Below, in pieces: positions 12,001 to 23,883 of a stretch of 64,000 bases of DNA. Under the pieces are notes generated by a model. The model had not been told where the DNA came from, did not search any database, and was given only the letters and a program-made list of their open reading frames with translations. This stretch comes from Lepiota brunneoincarnata. Lineage: Eukaryota > Basidiomycota > Agaricomycetes > Agaricales > Agaricaceae. Made by a program: the position numbers and the translations under genes. The stretch spans positions 1,302,001 through 1,366,000 of the forward strand of contig JAEBUN010000002.1 of NCBI GenBank assembly GCA_023014365.1. The letters run 5' to 3'. Positions within the stretch are counted from its first letter, which is position 1, and each line of letters starts with the position of its first letter.

Positions 12001-13249
12001 AGAAAGGGTCTCAAGGGACATATTGTCATAGTCGTCTGGGCCGGCAGAGGATATGGACCAGGTGAAGTCTTCGAGATTCAGCTGTTCGTCGACACTAGAT
12101 AAGATATCCTCGCCGAGCAAGAGATTATTCGGCAAGTTGACAGGTTCAAGGCTTGTCTGTCCGCGGCCCGCAAGTGGTGTCGGCTTCAGGATGGCACTCG
12201 CCCGCCACGATTTTACCCGGTTATCCAACTCTTCCCTCGCGGACTGGGGTTCCTCTTCCTGAGCGATCGGTGAGAGGGTTTTAGAAGGACCCTGATCTGG
12301 CACCCCCAGATCTAGCATCGTATTAGTCTTGTTTTCCAGAAGCGTAGAGGAAGATTCAAAGCGATCCACAAGAGAGAGCTTCTTAGGAACATGACGGGTG
12401 GAGGCTGGGGCATTGTGGGGTTGGGATAAATGGGCAACAAATTGGTCAGGTTCAGGGATGCCATCCTCAGTGACAGAGTTACGGCTCCCACCACGGAAGT
12501 GGCTTAACGAGGGTGCAGTTGATGGAACATGTAACAACGGGCGTTCGATCTGGTCTCGCGTGAGGGTTGACAACCACGACGAGTACCAGCGTGCCTGCTG
12601 CAAGTCAACATCAAACTCGATTCTCCCTCCAATTGGTGGTCCACGTGGAGTTGAGGGCATTTCAAAAAGGTGACTCCAGAGCATGTGCCAGGATTCCTCA
12701 GATATTCTTGGTGTCATAACAAACCCGTTTTCGTTAAAGTGGAGGTAAAGGCATAAGCCTGCCGTGCTCGGAAAGTTGAACTCCTTTGCTATTGCCGTAA
12801 GCTGGCCGTACATCTGCACAGATGATCAGAATGACGTCTGAATCGTATTTCAAACCCCGTACCGTAGGAAAGAGGGGCATGATAATTCCTTGGGCGAGCC
12901 GTTGCGGAGGACCAGACGCCAAGGTGTGACCCAGTTGTCCATGTTCCTGTATGAGCCTCGAAGGAGGGATAACCACCACAAGGAATCTATAGCTGCGGTG
13001 AACAGGCCTACTTGGGGTTTCTCGCAGCCCGGAATTTTGGTAGGAGATAGAAGGGCGGCGGGTTCGTGACTGTAAGGAGGACTCGGGACTGGGGAGCGTA
13101 CTCTCTTCTTGCCGGAGTTCGTGGACCATATGAGGCATCCCTGCGAGTGGATGGCCGTTGTCGGTCAACGTTTCTGGCGGGCTGATAGGTTCCCTCGGGA
13201 ACAAAAAAGGTGCTGGTTTGTGGAAGGGGGAGGCCGTCAGGCGGGACAT
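9069..13249 (-). CDS. Uncharacterised Tyr-Pro repeat protein built from tandem mini-exons
   Basis: Spliced protein of about 1,183 residues. Exon 1 (13249-12863) and the start of exon 2 (12813-11397) encode a conserved-looking folded region: YRFLVVVIPPSRL, GIIMPLFPT joined to MYGQLTAIAKEFNFPS, then LCLYLHFNENG and ESWHMLWSHLF. Exon 2 continues as a long Ser/Pro-rich linker with short internal repeats (three TATSWG copies, two VWPYF copies). Nine small exons follow, each adding one Tyr-Pro repeat, and the last exon (9757-9069) ends in a basic Ser/Pro tail. All nine small exons are multiples of three and are bounded by phase-1 introns at the same Tyr codon. There is no signal peptide or membrane span. 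I cannot assign a function; a cytosolic scaffold is possible. It is divergent from CSN4 (346-bp spacer) and tail-to-tail with the PUB gene. Confidence 0.8.
9720..11420 (-). repeat. Ten-fold exon-encoded YP repeat array
   Basis: Spliced junctions read QYPSFDF|YPAVYPHFDLYP, RYPNFDI|YPAVYPHFDIYP, QYPVFDL|YPAVYPHFNIYP and similar, where the bar marks the intron inside the Tyr codon (T|AY). Repeat exons, in coding order: 11345-11220, 11166-11053, 10995-10832 (with an extra intron at 10938-10880), 10781-10653, 10600-10493, 10435-10319, 10268-10161, 10107-9970, 9920-9807, then the start of the last exon at 9757. Coding lengths are 126, 114, 105, 129, 108, 117, 108, 138 and 114 nt. The phase-1 introns are 49-57 nt. 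Spacers between the motifs differ strongly, so the duplications are old and the motif is what has been kept. The copy entering at 10107 is degenerate (PIIRPYSPVYPYFDLYP). Confidence 0.88.
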
Positions 13250-13595
13250 TTTGCGGGTTGGATTGGAGAGTGTTCTAAGGGCGGCCGTCTAGCAGCGGGA
13301 AGGAAAAGTATGGCTGTGTGCGTCGTATTTAAGGGGGAACAGTCAGAGACTATTAATAGTATGATGGTCGCAATGCACCTTGACTGCCCAAAGTAAAATG
13401 TACAGTTCCGAAGGAGACTCAGAGGCCAGCTGAAGAGAAGAAAGAACGGCTCGCTGAGCCAGATGCTGTGGGAGAGAGGGAAGAAAGGAGTGTTTGGTGT
13501 TTGTATCTACGGTTGCTACATATCTGTCACAAGTTACAGGTACATCAATCCGTCTTGGCTTATCCCAGTTTGGAAATCGCACTTGTTACTTGGTC
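13250..13595. promoter_or_regulatory. Shared 346-bp upstream region of the YP-repeat gene and CSN4
   Basis: Non-coding spacer between two divergent start codons (13249 minus, 13596 plus). It holds some short open frames without conserved content and an AT-rich patch near 13350. No clear regulatory motif was seen. Confidence 0.45.
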
Positions 13596-15161
13596 ATGGA
13601 GAGCAAGCTCGCCCAGTTCTCCAGTCTCGCACAGAAAGACAAGGGCCCGGCATTTATCTCCTTGATTCCTGAGATCCTCACACAGTCCAATCCAGCTGCC
13701 GATATACACACCCTCGTGGATACTGTGATCAATCGGGATAACATCGGCCTGGTGGTTGGCAGACAGGTGCTTTCAGAACTTGTCAAGGTCTTGGGTGAAG
13801 GAGCCATCAAGGACTCTGAGTTAAGGAAACGTGTTGTGGAAGACACCCTCGCAACCGTGCAGCCGCGTATTGTCAGCTACGAAGAGCAGGTAGATTTTCT
13901 GACAATGTACCGGCACTCGCAAGCTAATGTACAACAGGTTAATGGACTCAAGTTTCAACTTGCAGATCTTTTCGAAGAACAGGAGGAATGGAGTGAAGCC
14001 GCTCGAGTGCTGATGAGCACATCCCTAGAGTCCGGGCAGAGGTTTGTTGCCAAATCTGCCACTTCATGCATCAAGCTGAGACACCCTGCCCAGGACAGTT
14101 TCTGATGTGGATAAACTGCGAGTGTATGTAAGAATCGTCCGACTGCTACTCGAGGACGAGGAATCCGTTCAGGCTGAGACATACTACAATCGCGCTGCCC
14201 TCCTTGTACATTCCACAACCGACCGCGAAATTATCCTCCAGTTCAAGCTCTGTCAGGCTCGTATCAGCGATTACAATCGCAAATTCCTCGAGGCAGCCAG
14301 TCGCTACCACGAGCTGAGCTACGTCGGCGAGATTGATGAAGAAGAACGTCGCCACATGCTGTGCGCTGGTCTACTCCTTATCGTTCCGCGTTCCATCACT
14401 TACTCCTCTTATGTACACTAGTACTGCGGCTGTAACATGCGCTGTCTTGGCGCCTGCAGGTCCCAACAGGTCCCGGGTTCTTGCATCCCTCTACCGGGAC
14501 GAGCGATCAGCCGATCTCCCAACCTACAACATTCTCTCCAAGATGTTCCTCGATCATATTCTACGACCCGCTGAGATAAAAGAATTTGAAAAGACACTCA
14601 AGCCCCACCAGCTTGCAAAAGTCGCAATCTCATCCAATGACCGGCTAGCTTCGGCGGGGAATGATGATAGTTATAGTGACGACAACGAACCAGCCACCAG
14701 CACGAGAACAGGCCCGTCAACCGTTTTGGATCGTGCCGTGATGGAGCACAACCTATTGGCGAGCTCGAAGATATACAACAACATCACCTTCCGCGGACTC
14801 GGTGCTCTGCTTGATTTGACACCTGGAGCCGCAGAGACAATGGCTCGGAAGATGATCGAGCAAGGTCGGTTGAGAGGGTCCATTGACCAGGTCGACAAGC
14901 TCATTTGGTTCGAAAATGACCGTGAGGAAGATGACGCACAGGGAAAAGCTGGTGGATTAGGCGATGTCGAAGAGGCAGAAGATACTGGCGCCCCATTTAC
15001 AAAACGTTGGGATACTCAAATCAGGCTGACGGCGGCCAACGTGAGCTGGGCTTTTTTTTTTTTCATCTTCAATCGCTAAAGCTTCGTCTTTCTAGGTGGA
15101 ATCCATAGTGCAACACCTGATCGAGAGAGGTTTGGTCCAAATCACGGCCACTGCGTCATAA
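13596..15161 (+). CDS. CSN4: COP9 signalosome subunit 4
   Basis: PCI-domain subunit of the COP9 signalosome, the nuclear and cytosolic complex that removes NEDD8/Rub1 from cullins. The N-terminal helical repeats (MESKLAQFSSLAQKDKG, LFEEQEEWSEAARVL) are followed by KLRVYVRIVRLLLE and a PCI region with CAVLAPAGPNRSRVLASLY, IYNNITFRGLGALLDL and ARKMIEQGRLRGSIDQVD. Introns lie at about 14043-14091, 14358-14421 and 15042-15096; the last contains a T-run. The final exon encodes VESIVQHLIERGLVQITATAS and the TAA at 15159-15161. Length and order match the family. It is divergent from the YP-repeat gene and convergent with the CTK1-type kinase gene, with an 18-G run directly after its stop. Confidence 0.92.
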
Positions 15162-15162
15162 T

Positions 15163-15180
15163 GGGGGGGGGGGGGGGGGG
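15163..15180. repeat. Run of 18 G
   Basis: Uninterrupted G18 starting two bases after the CSN4 stop codon, within the 141-bp space between the convergent CSN4 and CTK1 stop codons. On the CTK1 strand it reads as C18. Confidence 0.95.
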
Positions 15181-15302
15181 AGTCGGTCAGAAGAGTCCCT
15201 CTATTCATGTTTGTTGTAGCATTACAATCCGTATTTTAACAGCAAGGCGTGTACGATAAGTGAGGGTACGGGGGGAAAGAGGGAAGGCGAACCCGAAGAG
15301 GT

Positions 15303-18300
15303 TCATGCACCACTTTCATTCTTCTTCCGTTTCTTCGCTCGCTCGCGTTTGGTTTCGAGCTCGTGCCATTCGCCTTCTAGTGTTGCCAAACTATACAAAG
15401 GTCAGTAAATCAGAGGGAAAGACACCTGAGCAGCACTACACACCCCGTTGGTGGTGAAGCGCTAGGAGCTTCTTGAGTGAAGTAGGGTGTTTCCATCGCC
15501 GGGACAGCACTTATACGCTGTGCTGGATCGTAAGTGAAGAGCTGTTCAGCTAGGTCTAGTGCAGCTGGAGACATCCACCTTATGTGCAATTGTCAAATCA
15601 TTATAACCAAAGGTGGGGAAGCACGACCTACTTCTGGAACACGTCCCTGAAACGGTTGGGTATCTGGTCTCGCGGCTTGGCGAGCTCATACCACGGCAGA
15701 TCTACCAGTGCTGGCCATCGTTCAAGTGTGGGTGTGCCGAGAATTTTGTAAATGACATCTAATTGATGTATCTCATCGTTGCCTTGAAAAACAGGCTTTT
15801 TAGTAAACAGTTCCAACATTATACACCTGGATATATGGAGTCAGATTTGTTTGCACCAGAAGGCACGTTAAGAAAACCCACCCAGCACTCCACATATCGA
15901 CTTCGGGACCATAAACGGTAGCACCGAATAGGAGCTCTGGGGGACGATACCATAAGGTAATAACGCGATTCGTGTAATCTGTGCGGCGTCGCTTCTGATA
16001 GAACCGGGCCAGCCCGAAATCCGCAAGCTTCAGTTCTCCACGATTATTGATCAGAATATTCGACCCTTTGATATCACGGTGTATTACCCCCTTGTGATGA
16101 AGGTAGGCTAGTCCTGCAAGCATCTGTTGGCATAGTGATTTCAGATGAGCGGCCGTGAACTCGAATTGGGTTTGTGATAGTATCCCTGTAAGGTCATGGT
16201 CCATGTATTCAAAAACCATGTAGACAGACCCTGGATCATGGACGTCAGACAACCAGAGCCGGAAAAATAAGGGAAATACTCACCATTTGAGACCATCATC
16301 TCATATAACTGAACAATGTTCTCATGCCGTAAAGATTGCAATAGCTTGATCTCTCGCATAGCAGTAACAGGAAAGCCATCCTTCTCCGTCTCCATTCGTA
16401 TCCTTTTGAGGGCTACGAAGGAGTTTGAGAGCGAGTTGCGGGCTTTGTAGACTTTACCGAATGTCCCTTCCCCAACCTGCGTGATAATGACATATAGGTC
16501 TCTGGACGATGTGGTGGATACTGAATGTCCTAGTCCTTGTGAGTCTTGACGATCTTCCACTATCGAACTGGACGAAGGTAGAGGTGGTGGCATTGAAGGC
16601 GCCGGAGAAGGGGGTGATGGTATTCGGTGGGGCCAAGGTGATGATTGTGGTAGTTTTGCCTCCAGAGTTCTTGCATTTGGGGGTTGACTAAGTCTATTAT
16701 CAGTCGCCGAAGACCCTGGAAGAGGTACTTGGTGAGGTTGGTCATTGTTCCAGTCAGCGTTCTCATGTAAGGACTGGTGCGGAGGTGACTCAGCAATTCG
16801 ACGTGGGTCATTACAATTCGATTCAGATCGTGAGTAGTGTGATGGTCCTCGAGCTGGTCGTGAAGACCGGCGCTCTTGAATGTCTTGTTCGTCCTCGGGT
16901 GGTGGCCACACCGCCTTAGGAGATTGGTAGGGAAGAGAGCGGTGCCCTTGTGTCCTATGGTTTGGAGGAGGCACAACTTCATTTAACTGTTCAGGGTCTT
17001 CATCGTCGCTCGGAAAAAATTTACGAAGTGACGAGCTTGGAGCTGGCTGCCCTCGTGATATGGGTTTGAAGCCTAAACCCTTGTTCCAATTCGGCCGCGA
17101 TGATATGTTTACTCGAGTGGGTGGCGGAGGCTCAGGAGTTACATTCCCGGTTGTGTTATAAGTAGAGCGGGAGGGAGGAATTATTGAAGGAGGAGGCATG
17201 GGATCACCAGGGCGTACATCAGAGGTTGAGCTATCCTGGGGCCGGTCGGGCTAGACAAACAACTATATCAGCCCAACGCCAAAGAGAACGAGTAATGAAA
17301 CGTACTTTCTGAGCATGCTCATGTCTATCATGTGAATGATGTTTGCCATTCGAATGAGAGAGGGCTTGACGAGAATTGCTATGTTGAGCGGTACGTGATA
17401 TACTGTCAAGAGGGGTGGAAGTAGAGGGCCCAGACGCAGGGGGTAGGCGGTGGACTTGACGTGCTCTCGTATGTGGACTTGTGCTCCTACTACTACGGTC
17501 GGTCGTCGTTGTTGAGATCGAAGAAACGCTATTACGACGAGAGCGTTGATACTTCAATTCTTGGCGTGGACTTGGTGATCGTGAATGCATGTTTCCTTCT
17601 TGCCTCGAGATCCAGTTAGGAGCATCCCTATCGCTTGGCGTCCGACTCCGCTGTGTCACCGGGCTAGATTCGCGGCGACGACGCTTAGGTGCAGGAGAAT
17701 GAGAGCGAGATCGTGAGCGGCCACGAGAGGATAGATGGGAGTGATGTGACTCGGCTGGAGACCGAGAACGAGACCGAGAACGATACAACCGTTGTCTCTG
17801 CTGCTGCTGTTGCGGCTTTGTTGTTTTCCTATGAGGCTGGAAGTCTCTGCGAGTCCAACTGTTTCGAGAGGGTTGAGTAAGCCGAATGATAAAAATTTAA
17901 ACGACCATACTTGTTCAAATTTGAGTCGTCGTTCCGCCAATCCCGCCGCTGCTGCTTGGCATTCTGATTCCGTTTCCCCCCTTTTGAGTAGTGGTGCTGT
18001 TTTAGTTGGGTACTGCGGTGGCTGTTTTGACTTCGACTCTGCGCGCCTTCATTCCGATGAGAGGACTTCCATGATGGAGCAGGCTCCCAAGCCCTCTCCT
18101 CTGTGGGATGGGAGTCTTCGTGAGTCTTATCCTCCCAACCGTTATCCCTGCACGGAACATCCCATCCGGGACCATTCTGATAACGCTGCTGCTGGACACC
18201 CTTCTCTCTTCTATGATCCCGATGCCAACCCAGGTCTGCGCGGTCATGCTTCTCGCCGTGCCGTATCCGTCTATCATCGTCATGAGCATGAGAAGACGAA

Positions 18301-18797
18301 CCACGAGCGCCAGATGTCGTCCAGTCCTCATAGTAGGAATTTCTGCTGTCATATTCATCGCGCGGTGCAGCAGCTCCCCATGAGGATGGGTCGTGGTAGG
18401 ATGATGGGTGGTCATAGTGTTGATGAGACCATTCGTCTCTTATAGTAGAATACTGCGAGTCGCTCGCCGAGCGAGTCCCCCAGTCGGAACCTCTCCTCAC
18501 CCCTGCTTCATAATCATCCTCCCTTCTGTACACATCCTCTTCCCGAAACCTACTGGCATCCGAATACCAAGCTTCATCATCATGCCGACCGCGAGGATGG
18601 GAGCCCATATCCCTGTAATCGTCGTAGTAGTCCCGATTTGAGGTCGAAGACGTTCTGCGGTCGTCTGACCGGTGAGAAGCACGGTGAGAGCGTGAGTATG
18701 AACCAGAGCTCTCATCCATCCGGGAACTGGTATACTGGTCTTCATCTTGGGCTTTGCCCCCTCGAGGTCGGCGGTTTTGTTTGTGGTGTGAACGCAT
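15303..18797 (-). CDS. CTK1: CTK1/CDK12-type RNA polymerase II CTD kinase with RS-rich N-terminus
   Basis: Cyclin-dependent kinase expected to phosphorylate Ser2 of the RNA polymerase II tail with a cyclin K/Ctk2-type partner in the nucleus. The kinase domain begins about residue 740. It has the glycine loop [17 protein letters not shown], the helix motif [48 protein letters not shown], an activation threonine in [17 protein letters not shown], and VDMWSAG. The tail [18 protein letters not shown] is typical of the CTK1/CDK12 group and ends at the TGA at 15303-15305. The first 740 residues are disordered and charged: Asp/Arg/Tyr/Ser-rich (18797-17890), then dense RS repeats ([19 protein letters not shown]), then Pro-rich. 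This resembles CDK12/CDK13 more than yeast Ctk1. All catalytic residues are present. Confidence 0.92.
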
Positions 18798-19608
18798 GGA
18801 TGATATATTGAGGCTAGATGGTGGCTGAGGGCAAGGGGGTAAGAGCAGAACACTTTCAACTCGTGATGTTACGTGTTGTGTGGCTGGCAGGAAAAAAAAA
18901 GGGAGAAAAAAGGAAGAAAATAAAAGGGCAAAGGTTCACCCTGCCAAATACTTTCCAGTACCCAGTTACTATCTCGTAAAGAGTAACACCACGAGTTATG
19001 TCCAAAGAGGTCGGAATACGTTCCGGGTGGTCATTAGCAAATACTGAGATTGCAAGGTGTTCGACAGGTACTCACGGGGAGGTTGAATAGCGTCTCAAAG
19101 ACGATTAAACCCAATGTACGGGCTTGGAAAGCAGTTAAGTAATATAGACCTGCTGCGGCGGACGACGAAATTTGGAAAGCGCTCAAAGCACCTGGGTGTC
19201 GGTGCCAAGTTGATGCAACGGTCTGGTCCAAAGTTGGCCCGAAATAATCGTCTTGTTGATTTTTGCAACAAGCTGTCCCCCACCCACTAGAATCGCACAC
19301 CTGTTGACAGGGTCTCCCAATGTTCACAATTGCAAGGCTGGTGGGGAGTAATTTGCCGGCATCCAGCCGTGAGTCACAAATTCTGGGCAAGGTGACTGAC
19401 TAGAGTTCAAAGTAAACATAACCATATTATTTACTTCACATTGGACCACCCCCATGGTAAACAACGGGAACGTGCCTGCCACTCGAAGCAATAGACGAGA
19501 GCTTACTATAGAACATCTGGCTACACCGGTAGTGAATATGATGAAATTGCATGAACAACTTCGGTGAGGGTACTATATTGGGTGCAAAAAAAGGCTCTGG
19601 GAGATGCA
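18798..19608. other. 811-bp spacer between the CTK1 start and the Bdc1 stop
   Basis: Holds the CTK1 promoter, read leftwards. Directly upstream of that gene lies a long A/G tract on the plus strand (about 18890-18935), which is a C/T-rich stretch on the coding strand, as is common near fungal transcription starts. A 100-odd-codon open frame at 19390-19034 (minus) has no ATG, no family match and no convincing splice pattern. I annotate no gene here. Confidence 0.55.
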
Positions 19609-22082
19609 TTAAGGTCTACCGCGAACGAGGCCTTCTGTCTGGCGGAATGTCATAATATATCCTTCACTTTCATGCATCATCTGGTTGTCAAATGAGCAAG
19701 GAAACCAAGTACAGTGACAGAGGGCTCACGTCTTCAGCCATATGATACACATCTGATCCAGGGCGATTGTACATCATCGCATTGGCGAACATGAGAAAAA
19801 TGTCGCGCTGATATTCCAGCGAGTTAGCAATTAGACCATCTTTTACGCGGGCCTTGATGGTTTTCAGATCCATGGGGCGCTTTACGATGTCATGGTAGTC
19901 TGGTGCTTCGACTGTCCGAATAGGGTTGTGGAAGATGTTGCCGTTGCGGTGCTGTGATATCTGTGAGTGTAACATGCCGATGACATTCTGGAACCTCTTC
20001 AATGCCACTTGCTCTTCGGAGCGATCGCCTCGCCGTCGACCCCGTTGTCCAGCTGCAGATGGACCTAAGAGGAATAGCAATCAGTGTACACAAAAAGCCG
20101 TGCTGGATCAGGGACTTGCCAGGTTCCTCATCTTCAGCGGGCTCGGAGTCATCTCGCTGTCGTTTACGGTCGCGGGGAGACTCGACGGTTTCTACAACCG
20201 ATGCCTTGCGTTTGCCTATCCGACCCTCTGGGTTAATAGTGTCCTGGTGTGGGGGTGTCATACTCACGTCGACGAGGGCCAATTGGATCCACAGGTGCAG
20301 GAGAAGAAGGTTGGTCCTCATCTACTTGAGGAGTCTCAGCCTTTATCTCCTCTACATCTACGTTTTCACCTTCTGTAACAGCTGGCGATTGAACATCGAG
20401 CTCTGATATTCGTCGTTGACGACGGGATTTACGAGTGGGCATCACCGGCGCTGATACTGACGGCCTGCTGTGGCGAGTGGAACCTGAAAACGAGATCAAT
20501 GATCTCTCCCCCCAAGATATTGAGAAAAAGACCTACGGCGAGGTTCTGGTGTTTGCTCATCATCTGAAACAGCTCCCTCCTCTGCCTGTTGTGCAGCTTC
20601 TTCTGCTTTCTCCTGATCTTCATGAGCCTCGGAAGGAGCGCGGGGTGCGCTAGCCTCGGTTTCTTGAGGCATCAATTCCTCAACTTCCATTTCTTCACGT
20701 TCTTGGGGTGCCGCTCCGATCTCTTCCTCTTCCTCTTCCTCCTCTTGCTTGTGTTCCGCTGGTTTGACGGGCTCCTCGGCGGTGACCTGTTCGGCAGTGG
20801 TCTCCGGTTCATCTGGTTCATCTTCATGGTCCGTTTCCTCTTCTTCTGGTTTACTCGTGGTGACATCTTCCTCCTCCTCCTCTTCTTCTTGTCGGAGTTG
20901 TTCGGTGTCCCTATCACTTTCTTGTGGGGTAGTACCTTCCGTCATGTTGGAACCGATGATTTTCTCCGCTGGCTGTGGTTCTTCTATCAGCATTTCTTCT
21001 CCTGTGCTCTCTTCCAACTCAGCTTCGGCACCATTACTTTCGACCGCCGAAACATGTTTAACAGGCGTTGGAGAGGCCGGAGTCCCTTCTATCAACTCTT
21101 CCACAGTTGACTGGGATGATTCTGCTTGTGATGCTGTGGCCTTTGGGACCGTCGTTTAGAGGCTGCTTGGAGCCGGTGGGCGTTTCCGCCTCCTCGTCCT
21201 TAGTGGGATCGATTAGATGTACGAGGGTGTGAGGGAAGGAATCCGATAGCTTACCCTGGTAATCGAAGGCGAAGATGTTTCCGTTACCCCACTCAAATCT
21301 GATCCACTAAATGTCTCTTCGCCTCCAGCTTCAGCTGGTGTAGTGGAAGACTACATTCACTTTTAATTTGTGAAACCTAGGAGATGGTGAGTATGCATAC
21401 CTCCGCTTTGGCATGTGGGCCTTCTTCATGTGGCGATGCCTGTCCTGTGAGTTCGGCTTTGATCCCTGAGTCCCATTTGCCAGCCTTGATCTCCTCTATT
21501 TCCTTGAGGATTGTCCTATGCTTGACTTTCTAAACTACGCGAAGCAAAATATAAACATGCATACCGGAATGCGTTCTCCTCTGCCAAAATCAACTCGCGC
21601 AGCTCGTCATAGCGTAATTGGAAGAACTTTTTTGCCAGAGCAAGATTGGTGGCAGCTGTGTTTGTTGCACCTCAGCAAATCAAGAACCCTTGAAGAGGGA
21701 TCACATACACTGCGCACTACTACTCTCTTCGCTCCTGACCCTTGGGTTAGTCCACTACAGAGATAAGTCATATTGGACACAGACTCACGACTCTAAGCCA
21801 GCTTCCTGAAGCAAGTTATGGTACATGACGTGACAAGACTAACATTAAATCAAAATGAGTATCGTTTGTGGTGTGTTCATGGGTTTGAACAGGAACCTGA
21901 GCAGTAAAGAACGACTTTGGGCGCGTTACCAGCGGGTGTTTCGAAAGAACCTTGGCTATTGCAGGCCAGGTGGATGAACTTGTACCGATCTCCCATGCGG
22001 TTTGTGCAATGAGGAGTGACTCGATGTGGGTAAGCTGCGGTTCTTCGCTGTTGGGGGAGCGTTTTGCTGAGCGTGTCGTCAT
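19609..22082 (-). CDS. BRD8/Bdc1-like bromodomain protein (NuA4-type subunit)
   Basis: Predicted chromatin reader, related to human BRD8 and fission-yeast Bdc1, subunits of NuA4/TIP60-type acetyltransferase complexes. The N-terminal exon (ATG at 22080-22082) has the BRD8-style start LLIAQTAWEIGTSSSTWPAI followed by KVLSKHPLVTRP. Further exons carry LRYDELRELILAEENAF-type sequence (about 21610-21560). A large, highly acidic Glu-rich stretch (about 21100-20530) is probably disordered, and a basic patch RKSRRQRR follows. The bromodomain is at the C-terminus: QVALKRFQNVIGML, TVEAPDYHDIVKRPMDL, FANAMMYNRPGSDVYHMAED, with the acetyl-lysine-binding asparagine in MMYN. The last exon ends at 19609-19611. 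TRA1, a NuA4 scaffold, is encoded 4 kb away. The complex assignment is inferred from homology. Confidence 0.82.
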
Positions 22083-22255
22083 TACTGAAGTGAAAAGGGA
22101 GAGGTCGACTTTGTTCAGGAATTTCTTTCGGAGCGGCGGCCGGAGCTACCCCCAATCTTTCTATATTTGGGAGGCGTGTTGTGATGACGTTAGCAGCAAG
22201 CATAACAGTTGCCACCGCAGTAGCGCCCCAACGTTGGTTCCCTTACACCTTGACC
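22083..22255. promoter_or_regulatory. Shared 173-bp upstream region of the Bdc1-like gene and PEP4
   Basis: Divergent start codons lie 173 bp apart. No TATA box or named motif is evident; both core promoters must overlap here. Confidence 0.45.
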
Positions 22256-23811
<1,556 letters not shown>

Positions 23812-23883
23812 ATTGTAGCATGGTAGACGTTACGTAAGAGATGGATAGTCGCCGCTTGGAGCTCCAATGGACATTGTTCTCCC

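Noticed and set aside
19034..19390. 118-codon minus-strand frame with a CC pair, briefly considered as a hydrophobin or small secreted protein
   Set aside because: It has no ATG, no signal peptide and only part of a cysteine pattern; hydrophobin spacing is not met.
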